From: Amycolatopsis rubida
Lineage (GTDB): Bacteria > Actinomycetota > Actinomycetes > Mycobacteriales > Pseudonocardiaceae
Assembly (NCBI RefSeq): GCF_900115345.1
Contig: NZ_FOWC01000001.1
Location: 992,001 to 1,056,000 of the forward strand
DNA length: 64,000 nt
Direction of reading: 5' to 3'
The translations under genes and the position numbers were made by a program. Of this stretch, positions 7,656 through 14,347 are shown piece after piece (position 1 is the first letter of the stretch; the number at the start of each line of letters is the position of its first letter). Below the pieces are notes generated by a model. The model did no database searches, was not told the origin of the DNA, and worked only from the letters and a program-made list of their open reading frames with translations.

Positions 7656-8597
7656 CTAACTCGTAGCGACCATTCGGCGGAGCACCCAGGTGCGGACCAG
7701 ACCCGCGCTGACTCCGGAGAGTGCCAAAACTGCCACCAGAACCGGCCAGTCCAACCCGTTCGCGTGGTTTCCGCCGGTGCCTGGCAATGCTTCGGCGTTA
7801 CCGGCGTTCTGGATCGTGCGGTCGCCGCCTGCTGCCGAGCTGTCCGGGTTCGAAATGCCGTACTGCGGCGCGTAACCCGGGATCTGGCTGCCGTAGCGCA
7901 GCGAGGGCGACGGGCTGAACAGTCCGGCCATCGCCATCGGGATGCCGCTGTAATCGCGCATCGGCGCGTATCCGGTGTTGTAGCCGTACGACAAATTGCC
8001 GAAGTTCGGCAGGAACGCCGAGAACGGTGCGGCCCCGCCGCCCGCACCGCCGAAATCGCCGAGGACCGGGCTGGTCGAGCCCGGCATCTGGGGCTGCTGG
8101 CCCGGCGAGCCGCCTTGCTGCGGAGCACCGCCGTTGCTGCCGGACGGCGGTTGCTGCGGGTTCGGGCCCGGGTTCTGCTTGCCCGGCTGGCTGCCGGTGA
8201 GGCCCTGGCCGACGGCGGAGACGCCCTGCTGTACCGCGTTCGTGCCGCCCGCGACCGCGCCGTTGACCGCGCTCGCGGCGGGCGCGCCGACCACCGGGAC
8301 CGGAGCGACGACGGTGTTGACCACGTTCACCGTGACCTGGCAGAGCGTGCCGAGGACGGCGTTGACGGTGCCGGTGAGCACGCCGGAGGCCTGGCCGACG
8401 ATGCCGAGGTCGATCGGGATGCCGAGCAGAGTCGTGGCCTTGACGTGGTCGCCCGGCTTGGCGGTGATGGTGGATCCGCATTTCGGCGTCAGGGTGTCCG
8501 CTGAAGCGGTGCCTGGTGCGGCGAGCGCGGCCGAGCCGGCCAGGACGAAAGCGGCGGCGCCCACCGCGGTGGCCTTCCGTGCCCGGTGCTGCTGCAT
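7656..8597 (-). CDS. Exported surface protein with LPGTG motif, copy 2
   Basis: The 313-residue protein starts MQQHRARKATAV and has a signal peptide ending in TASA. A mature domain of about 100 residues with two cysteines (PKCGSTITAKPGD, GTLCQVTVNVVN) follows, then a long Pro/Gly/Gln-rich region. The C-terminus is NAGNAEALPGTGG, a hydrophobic helix and RTWVLRR. LPGTG, a membrane helix and a basic tail have the order of a sortase sorting signal. However, nine residues separate LPGTG from the helix, and no sortase gene lies in the window. It is the middle of three tandem paralogues (copies at 6606 and 8731). Confidence 0.75.
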   Translation of the reverse strand: MQQHRARKATAVGAAAFVLAGSAALAAPGTASADTLTPKCGSTITAKPGDHVKATTLLGIPIDLGIVGQASGVLTGTVNAVLGTLCQVTVNVVNTVVAPVPVVGAPAASAVNGAVAGGTNAVQQGVSAVGQGLTGSQPGKQNPGPNPQQPPSGSNGGAPQQGGSPGQQPQMPGSTSPVLGDFGGAGGGAAPFSAFLPNFGNLSYGYNTGYAPMRDYSGIPMAMAGLFSPSPSLRYGSQIPGYAPQYGISNPDSSAAGGDRTIQNAGNAEALPGTGGNHANGLDWPVLVAVLALSGVSAGLVRTWVLRRMVATS

Positions 8598-8730
8598 GGC
8601 CGTCGACCCTTTCGCCGCATCCGTTGTACCTGCGTTGCTGAGGACAACGACGGTAACGAAGACGAGTAACGCCCGCCTCCCCTCCGAGGTCAGGCATTCG
8701 GGTGGAAGCGGGCGCTACTCAGGGTGAGAG

Positions 8731-9564
8731 TCAGGCGGGTTTGCGGCGCAGCCACGCGCGCACCAGCGCGGCGGCCACCATCGCGAGCGCGAGCACGGCG
8801 ATCAGCAGCGGCAGCCGGGCGGGCGGGTTGGCCGCGGGCAGCGCCTCGGCGGTGCCGGACTTCTTCGCGTCGACCGTCGGCACCTGGTCCTGCGGCAGCT
8901 GGCCGGGCACGACCTGGGTGACGATCGGGGCCTGTACGAAGCTCGCCGGGAGCATCGCGGCTCCGGTGAAGATGCCGGACACCGAGTCGAGGCCGGACAG
9001 TCCGCCGCCCGAGGTCACCGGGCCGAGCGTGTCGCCGCCGGGGACGGGCTGGCCAGTGCCGCCGGGGCCGGGAGCCGGGGACGGCGGAGCTGGCGGGACT
9101 GGCGGGTTGGGCGTGGGGTTCGGCGGTGTGGGGCTCGGTTGCGGGACGAGTGGCGGTACTCCGCCGACCACTGCCTGGGTCGCGTTGCCGACGCCATTCG
9201 CCGCGGCCTGTACCAGCGGGCAAGTGTCCTTCGCGGCCGTTTCGCCAACAACCGGGACCTCGCCGACGCCCAGCGCGCGGATGGTGTCGCCGACCGGGAC
9301 GGTGAGCAACGTGTTGTTGCCGTCGGTCTGCTTCGCCTTCGAATCGAGGCCGACGGTCACCCGGTTCGGCGCGTTGAGCGGAGCGCCCGCGTCGAGCGCG
9401 AGGCCGGTGCCGTTCTTGCCGTTTTGCAGCGTGGATTCGCAGTCGCCGGGCACCGTCGGGCTCGGGTCCGCGGCCGCGGTGGCGGGAAAGGCCAGGACCG
9501 CTGACAGCAGCGGCGCCGCGAGCGCGACTCCCAGCGCGACCGTCCGTCCAGCGCGTTTCCGCAT
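8731..9564 (-). CDS. Exported, C-terminally anchored surface protein, copy 3
   Basis: The 277 residues comprise a basic signal peptide (MRKRAGRTVALG..., cleavage near ATAAA), a domain of about 120 residues with two cysteines (GDCESTL and DTCPLV), a strongly Pro-rich linker (PSPTPPNPTPNPPVPP), and a C-terminal helix (RLPLLIAVLALAMVAAALV) followed by RAWLRRKPA. The pre-anchor block GTAEALPAAN matches the corresponding blocks of the other two copies, but the sorting motif is degenerate. It is the first gene of the tandem set, facing the divergent nfo gene. Function is unknown. Wall-associated adhesion or scaffolding are possibilities only. Confidence 0.72.
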   Translation of the reverse strand: MRKRAGRTVALGVALAAPLLSAVLAFPATAAADPSPTVPGDCESTLQNGKNGTGLALDAGAPLNAPNRVTVGLDSKAKQTDGNNTLLTVPVGDTIRALGVGEVPVVGETAAKDTCPLVQAAANGVGNATQAVVGGVPPLVPQPSPTPPNPTPNPPVPPAPPSPAPGPGGTGQPVPGGDTLGPVTSGGGLSGLDSVSGIFTGAAMLPASFVQAPIVTQVVPGQLPQDQVPTVDAKKSGTAEALPAANPPARLPLLIAVLALAMVAAALVRAWLRRKPA

Positions 9565-9667
9565 GTCTTTCCTCCCCCGACTGGATCACGGAACGCGCTC
9601 ACGGTACTCCACGAGCGTCACCAACTCGGGCGGAAGGGGGAGATTCGCCCGGTAGTAGCGTCAGGGC

Positions 9668-10441
9668 ATGCAGATTGGCGCCCATGTCCGCGACGACGAT
9701 CCGCTGGCCGCCGTCGCCGAGCGAGAAGCCGACGTCGTCCAGTTCTTCCTCTCCGACCCGCAGGGGTGGAAGGCACCGAAGCCGCATCCGCACGGCGAGG
9801 AGATCAAGGCCTCCCTGGTCGAGGTGTTCATCCACGCGCCGTACCTGATCAACGTCGCGTCCAAGAACAACCGGATCCGCATCCCGTCCCGCAAGAACGT
9901 CACCCAGCACGCCGACGGGGCCGCCGCGATCGGCGCGAAGGGCCTGATCGTGCACGGCGGGCACGTCGCCGCGGGCGACGACATCGAGGAGGGCTTGGTC
10001 AACTGGCGCAAGCTTTTCGAGCGCGAAGCGGAGAAAGGCGGCTTCGCGGTGCCGATCCTGATCGAGAACACCGCGGGCGGCGACAACGCGATGACCCGCG
10101 AACTCGACGTGATCGCCCGGCTGTGGGACAAGGTCGGCGAGTTCGGCGCTGGCTTCTGCCTCGACACCTGCCACGCCTACGCGGCGGGCTGGGATCTCGC
10201 GACCGCGGTGGAGAAGGTCAAGGCCATCACCGGCCGGATCGACCTGGTGCACTGCAACAACTCCCGCGACGAGCACGGTTCCAACCGCGACCGGCACGCA
10301 TCGGTGGTCGACGGAGACGGCACGATCGAACCGGAGCTGCTCGCCGAGGTCGTGCGCCAGGCGGGTGCGCCGGTGGTCGTCGAGACGCCGGGCGATGGCC
10401 AGGCCGCCGACATCGCGTACCTGCGCAAACAGCTCGCCTGA
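9668..10441 (+). CDS. nfo: Deoxyribonuclease IV (AP endonuclease Nfo)
   Basis: The 257-residue TIM-barrel protein matches the endonuclease IV family. It cuts the DNA backbone 5' of abasic sites in base excision repair using a trinuclear zinc centre. Visible metal-ligand motifs are GLIVHGGH, PILIENTAGG, GFCLDTCHAYAAGWD, LVHCNNSRDEHGSNRDRHA, DGDGTIEPE and VVVETPG. A TAGCGT -10 box at 9656-9661 ends six bases before the ATG, and there is no ribosome binding site, so the mRNA is probably leaderless. A 21-bp hairpin follows immediately. Confidence 0.94.
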   Translation: MQIGAHVRDDDPLAAVAEREADVVQFFLSDPQGWKAPKPHPHGEEIKASLVEVFIHAPYLINVASKNNRIRIPSRKNVTQHADGAAAIGAKGLIVHGGHVAAGDDIEEGLVNWRKLFEREAEKGGFAVPILIENTAGGDNAMTRELDVIARLWDKVGEFGAGFCLDTCHAYAAGWDLATAVEKVKAITGRIDLVHCNNSRDEHGSNRDRHASVVDGDGTIEPELLAEVVRQAGAPVVVETPGDGQAADIAYLRKQLA

Positions 10442-10445
10442 GAAG

Positions 10446-10497
10446 CCGTGAAGGACTCCTTGCGGGGGATCGGATTCCCGCAAGGAGTCCTTCACGG
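10446..10497. terminator. Bidirectional 21-bp hairpin between convergent genes
   Basis: The arm 10446-10466 (CCGTGAAGGACTCCTTGC...) pairs perfectly with 10477-10497 across a ten-base loop. It separates convergent nfo and the GT87 gene, so it can terminate both. A similar GTGAAGGACTCCTT element is, from memory, recurrent in Amycolatopsis genomes. Confidence 0.75.
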
Positions 10498-10500
10498 ACT

Positions 10501-12063
10501 TCAGGAGACGGGTTGTTCGGTGCGGGAGCGGCGGAAGGACGCGAAGACGACCTTGTCGCGGGCCCGCTCCAGCACGCCGCCCGCCGGGTCGTCGTCGCCG
10601 GAAAGCCGGACCAGGTCGGTGCGCGGCCGGTAGATCTCGCGGAGCACCAGCACGCACAGCCCGACGACGGCGAGGTCGCGGATGACCACCCCGCCGAGGA
10701 ACCAGCCGGCCGGCAGTCCTTTGTGGTCGACGCCGAGGTAATAGAACATCCGGGGCGCCCACACCGCCGCGTCGATGACCATCCAGCCCAGCAGCAGCCG
10801 CCAGCGCGGGATCGCCAGCACGGCCAGCGGGACGAGCCACAGCGAGTACTGCGGGCTCCACACCTTGTTCGTCAGCAGGAACGCCGCCACGACAAGGAAA
10901 GCCAGCTGCCCGAACCGAGGCCGCCGCGGCGCGGTGAGCGCGACGTACGCGATACCCGCGCAGCAGGCCAGGAACAGCACCGCGACCACGATGTTCAGCA
11001 CGGTCGGCGACTGTCCTTTTTGGAGCACGCCGTCGAAGCCCGCCCAGCCGGTGGCGTAAGAGACGACGTTGTAGAGCGAATCCGGGTCCATCGGGCGCAA
11101 CGTGTTGAGCCGGAAGAACTCCCACCAGCCGCGCGGCGCGGCCACGATGAACGGGACGTTCACCACCAGCCAGGCCAGCACGGTGAACGCCGCGGTCCGG
11201 CTCCACGCGCGCAGTTTCCCGGCGCGCAGGCACAACAGGAACAGCACCCCGAGCAGCAGCAGCGGATACAGCTTGGTGGCGACGCCGAGTCCGAACAGGA
11301 CTCCGGCGACCTCCGGGCGTTTTCGCGACCACGCCAGGATCCCGGCGGCGGTCGCCGCGGTGGCGAGTGCGTCGAAGTTCGTAAAGGTATGGACCAGTAC
11401 CAGCGGTGAGATCGCGACGAGCACCGCGTCCCACGGCCTGCGTTTCGTGGTCCGCCCGGTGGCCCACACGGTGACCAGCCAGGCGAGTGCGAGCCAGAAC
11501 GCGGAGATGTTGAAGTAGATCGCCACCGGCAGCGCGCCGGGCAGCCAGCCCGCGTTCGCGACCGAGGTCCAGCCCGCCGCGAGTTTCGCGTTGGTCCACT
11601 GGAACAGGCCGGTGACCACCGGGTACTCCATGTACCGGGTCTGGTTCTCCGCGGTCTGCGAATCCTCCTGCCACGACGTGACGTAGGGGAAGGTGCGCGC
11701 GTCGTCGAGCTTTTCCGAGCTGTAGAGCGGGACGATGTCGGAGTAGCACATGGCGACGAACGGACGGCCGGAGCGCCAGTCGAGCTGGTGCACGCCGCCT
11801 GAGTCGCTGTACTGCTGAATGCACGAGGCCTTGCCGAACCAGCACACCACGAGCGCGAGCACGGCCATCGCGAGCCCGACGCGCTGCGGCGACCAGAACC
11901 ACTGCCTGCCGACCGCCGCGTGCGTGCCGATCGGACCGCCGACGGGTCTCGTCGCCGCGGCCACCAGCGGGTCGTGCCGGCTGGGGGCGATCCGCTCCGC
12001 CGGGGTGAGCGTGCGGGGAGCCGAATCCGGCTCTTCGGCGGCGGGCTGGGAGGCGCGGGACAC
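10501..12063 (-). CDS. GT87-type polyprenyl-linked mannosyltransferase-like membrane protein
   Basis: The 520-residue polytopic membrane protein begins with about 50 hydrophilic residues and then has about ten to twelve hydrophobic helices. It contains a large early periplasmic loop (SGRPFVAMCYSDIVPLY) and motifs such as FTNFDALA, GLGVATKLYPLLLL and NKVWSPQYSLWLVPL that fit the GT87/DUF2029 family of mycobacterial cell-envelope lipid glycosylation. The nearest positional counterpart is Rv0051, between ponA1 and rpsF. The acceptor is not known. It ends three bases from the hairpin shared with nfo. Confidence 0.82.
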   Translation of the reverse strand: MSRASQPAAEEPDSAPRTLTPAERIAPSRHDPLVAAATRPVGGPIGTHAAVGRQWFWSPQRVGLAMAVLALVVCWFGKASCIQQYSDSGGVHQLDWRSGRPFVAMCYSDIVPLYSSEKLDDARTFPYVTSWQEDSQTAENQTRYMEYPVVTGLFQWTNAKLAAGWTSVANAGWLPGALPVAIYFNISAFWLALAWLVTVWATGRTTKRRPWDAVLVAISPLVLVHTFTNFDALATAATAAGILAWSRKRPEVAGVLFGLGVATKLYPLLLLGVLFLLCLRAGKLRAWSRTAAFTVLAWLVVNVPFIVAAPRGWWEFFRLNTLRPMDPDSLYNVVSYATGWAGFDGVLQKGQSPTVLNIVVAVLFLACCAGIAYVALTAPRRPRFGQLAFLVVAAFLLTNKVWSPQYSLWLVPLAVLAIPRWRLLLGWMVIDAAVWAPRMFYYLGVDHKGLPAGWFLGGVVIRDLAVVGLCVLVLREIYRPRTDLVRLSGDDDPAGGVLERARDKVVFASFRRSRTEQPVS

Positions 12064-12098
12064 GTCGGGATGCTATCGGTCCGCGGGTGGGCTGCCGG

Positions 12099-13166
12099 TC
12101 ATTTCGGATCCTCGTAAAACCCGGCAAGCACCTCGAAAGCGGCACCGAGGGCCACCGCTTCCTCGTCGAGATCGCTCAGTTCGACGTCGATGCGCTGCCA
12201 GTACGGCACCGGCAGCAGGTCGCGCAGCTGCTGCGAGACCGTTTCGCGGTAGACCTCGGGCGCGCCGCGGACAGTCCGTCCGAACAGGACGATCCGTTCC
12301 AAATCGAGCACCTGCACCAGGTCGGCGAGCCCGATGCCGAGCAGCCGGGCGGCGTCGTGCGGAGTGCCGGCGGCGCGGTGCATGACCTCGACGCAGCCGC
12401 GGCGGCCGCAGGCGCAGCGCGGTCCGGCGTAGGCGATGGTGGTGTGGCCGAACTCACCCGCGTTGGTGCGCGGGCCCCGGTAGACGCGCCCGTCGATCAG
12501 CAGGCCGACCCCGATTCCGGTGCCGACCAGGACCACCGCGGTCGCGGCCGAGGTTTCCTCCGGCCAAGCGTGCGCGAAGGCGGCGGAGTTGGTGTTTTTG
12601 TCCAGGGTGACCTGCAGGCCGGTGCGTTCGGCGAGCAGATCGCGCAGCGGGACGTCGTGCCAGCCGGGCATGTTCGTGGCGTCACGGACGCGGCCTGCGC
12701 GGTGGTCGAGCGGTCCCACCGAGCCGACGCCGAGCCCGAGCACGCGCGCCGGATCGACGTCGGAAAGCAGTTTGCGCACGCCGTCGGCGATCGCGGTCAC
12801 CGCGGCTTCCGGGCCGAAGCCGATCGGCAGCGGGCCCTCCACGATCTCCTCGACCTCGCCGGTCAGCCCGGTGCGCAGCACGAGAAAGCCGTCGCGGTCG
12901 AGTTGTGCGCCGAGTGCGCAGCGGGCTCCCGCGCGCAGCCGCAGCATCGTGCGCGGTTTGCCGACCCCGGCCGCGGGTGCGCGTTCGACGTCCAGCAGCC
13001 CTGCCGGGAGCAGGTCGGACACGATTTTCGACACGGCCTGCTGGGTCAGCCCGGACCGCTGCGCCAGCTCGACCCGGCTCAGCCCGCCCGCGCGCAGGAT
13101 GTGCCCGAGCAGCAGCGCGCGGTTGTGGCGTCGCAGCCCGCGCAGGTTGACGCCGGTTTCCGCCAT
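12099..13166 (-). CDS. ROK family transcriptional repressor
   Basis: From MAETGVNLRG (ATG 13164-13166) the protein has 355 residues. A MarR-like winged helix covers residues about 8-65 (GLSRVELAQRSGLTQQAVSKIVSDLL). The ROK sugar-kinase-like domain follows, with DKNTNSAAFA, VLVGTGIGVGLLIDG, NAGEFGHTTI and the zinc motif CACGRRGCVE. Such proteins repress sugar uptake or catabolic genes and release DNA on ligand binding. It is divergent from a Gfo/Idh/MocA oxidoreductase 57 bases away, its probable target. The frame is open upstream but would run into the intergenic operator. Confidence 0.9.
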   Translation of the reverse strand: MAETGVNLRGLRRHNRALLLGHILRAGGLSRVELAQRSGLTQQAVSKIVSDLLPAGLLDVERAPAAGVGKPRTMLRLRAGARCALGAQLDRDGFLVLRTGLTGEVEEIVEGPLPIGFGPEAAVTAIADGVRKLLSDVDPARVLGLGVGSVGPLDHRAGRVRDATNMPGWHDVPLRDLLAERTGLQVTLDKNTNSAAFAHAWPEETSAATAVVLVGTGIGVGLLIDGRVYRGPRTNAGEFGHTTIAYAGPRCACGRRGCVEVMHRAAGTPHDAARLLGIGLADLVQVLDLERIVLFGRTVRGAPEVYRETVSQQLRDLLPVPYWQRIDVELSDLDEEAVALGAAFEVLAGFYEDPK

Positions 13167-13223
13167 CGGCCGATCATCTCGGACGGGTGGCCTATTACGC
13201 AACAGTGTTGTTTAATGGGGGTC
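13167..13223. promoter_or_regulatory. Divergent ROK/oxidoreductase control region
   Basis: This short region is more A/T-rich than its surroundings. It holds CAACAGTGTTGTT at 13199-13211, an imperfect dyad around AACAGTGTT of the size expected for a ROK operator. It must carry both divergent promoters. Operator function is inferred. Confidence 0.45.
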
Positions 13224-14282
13224 ATGGCTGATGACGCGCGGGTCGGCATTCTCGGGTACGGGATCGGCGGCCGGGTTTTCCACGCGCCGCTGGTCGCGGC
13301 GACCCCCGGCCTGGTCCCGGCCGTGCTGGTGACCGCGAACCCGGACCGGGCCGCGCAGGCGCGCGCCGAGCATCCGGGTGCCGAAGTGGTCCCGGACGCG
13401 GACGCGCTTTTCGCCCGCGCGGGTGATCTCGACCTGATCGTGGTGACCACGCCGAACCGCACGCACGTGCCGCTCGCCCTCCGCGCGATCGACGCCGGGC
13501 TGCCGGTGGTCGTGGACAAGCCGTTCGCGCCGACCGCGGCCGATGCGCAGCAGGTCGTCGACGCGGCGAAAGCCAAGGGCGTCGGCCTCACGGTCTTTCA
13601 GAACCGCCGCTGGGACTCGGATTTCCGGACCGTCGGCAAGGTGCTCGAATCCGGTCGCCTCGGTACCGTCTTCCGCTTCGAATCCCGCTACGACCGCTGG
13701 GTGCCGAAGATCAAGGACAACTGGCGCGAGTTCGGCGACCCCGCCGAGGCGGGCGGCCTGCTCTACGACCTCGGCGCGCACATCGTCGACCAGGCGCTGC
13801 AACTGTTCGGGCCGGTTACCCAGATTTACGCGGAGGTCGACCGTCGCCGCCCCGGCGCGGCGGTGGACGACGACATGTTCGTGGCCCTGCACCACGCGAA
13901 CGGTGTGCGGTCGCACCTGTGGTCGTCCGCGCTCGCCGGCACCCGCAATCCGCGGTTCCGCGTGCTCGGCGATCAGGCGACGTTCACGAAATACGGCCTC
14001 GACGTCCAGGAACCACAGATCAAAGCTGGTCTCCGCCCCGGCGACGACGGCTGGGGCGTGGAGCCGGAAAGCGACGCCGGCCTGCTCGGAGTGAATGACG
14101 ACACCGAAGCGGTGCCGACCGAAACCGGTTGCTACGAAGCGTTTTACGCCCAGGTCCGGGACGCGCTGCGCGGCGAGGCGGACTTCCCGGTGGACCCGGC
14201 GAGCGCGGTCGAGACATTGCGCGTGATCGAAGCCGCGCACCGCTCGGGTGCCGAAGGCCGCGTGATCACGCTCGGCGGCTGA
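13224..14282 (+). CDS. Gfo/Idh/MocA family NAD(P)-dependent oxidoreductase
   Basis: The 352-residue protein has an N-terminal Rossmann fold (VGILGYGIGGRVFHAPL) and the family motif VVVDKPF, with Asp in place of the usual Glu of EKP. The C-terminal domain includes QNRRWDSDFRTV and GGLLYDLGAHIVDQAL with the catalytic-type His. Enzymes of this type oxidise sugars, polyols or their derivatives. The substrate is not predictable here. The divergent ROK repressor suggests sugar-responsive control. An ATG three codons earlier (13215) is an alternative start. A perfect hairpin terminator follows. Confidence 0.9.
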   Translation: MADDARVGILGYGIGGRVFHAPLVAATPGLVPAVLVTANPDRAAQARAEHPGAEVVPDADALFARAGDLDLIVVTTPNRTHVPLALRAIDAGLPVVVDKPFAPTAADAQQVVDAAKAKGVGLTVFQNRRWDSDFRTVGKVLESGRLGTVFRFESRYDRWVPKIKDNWREFGDPAEAGGLLYDLGAHIVDQALQLFGPVTQIYAEVDRRRPGAAVDDDMFVALHHANGVRSHLWSSALAGTRNPRFRVLGDQATFTKYGLDVQEPQIKAGLRPGDDGWGVEPESDAGLLGVNDDTEAVPTETGCYEAFYAQVRDALRGEADFPVDPASAVETLRVIEAAHRSGAEGRVITLGG

Positions 14283-14297
14283 GGCCGCCCTCTGAAC

Positions 14298-14346
14298 GGC
14301 CGTGGCCGCGACGGACTCCCCCCACCGTCGCGGCCACGGCCTTTTC
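14298..14346. terminator. 17-bp hairpin terminator between convergent genes
   Basis: GGCCGTGGCCGCGACGG at 14298-14314 pairs perfectly with 14325-14341 and is followed by TTTT on the plus strand. It lies between the oxidoreductase gene and the 3' end of the first PBP gene. It should terminate the former and may act on both. Confidence 0.88.
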
Positions 14347-14347
14347 G

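Noticed and set aside
9599..12145. 848-codon minus-strand frame
   Set aside because: It is antisense to nfo and in another frame over the GT87 gene. The peptide is Arg/Gly-rich, typical of shadow frames in high-GC DNA.
12087..13223. Upstream extension of the Gfo/Idh/MocA frame
   Set aside because: It is antisense to the ROK gene. The oxidoreductase family begins at MADDARVGILGYG.
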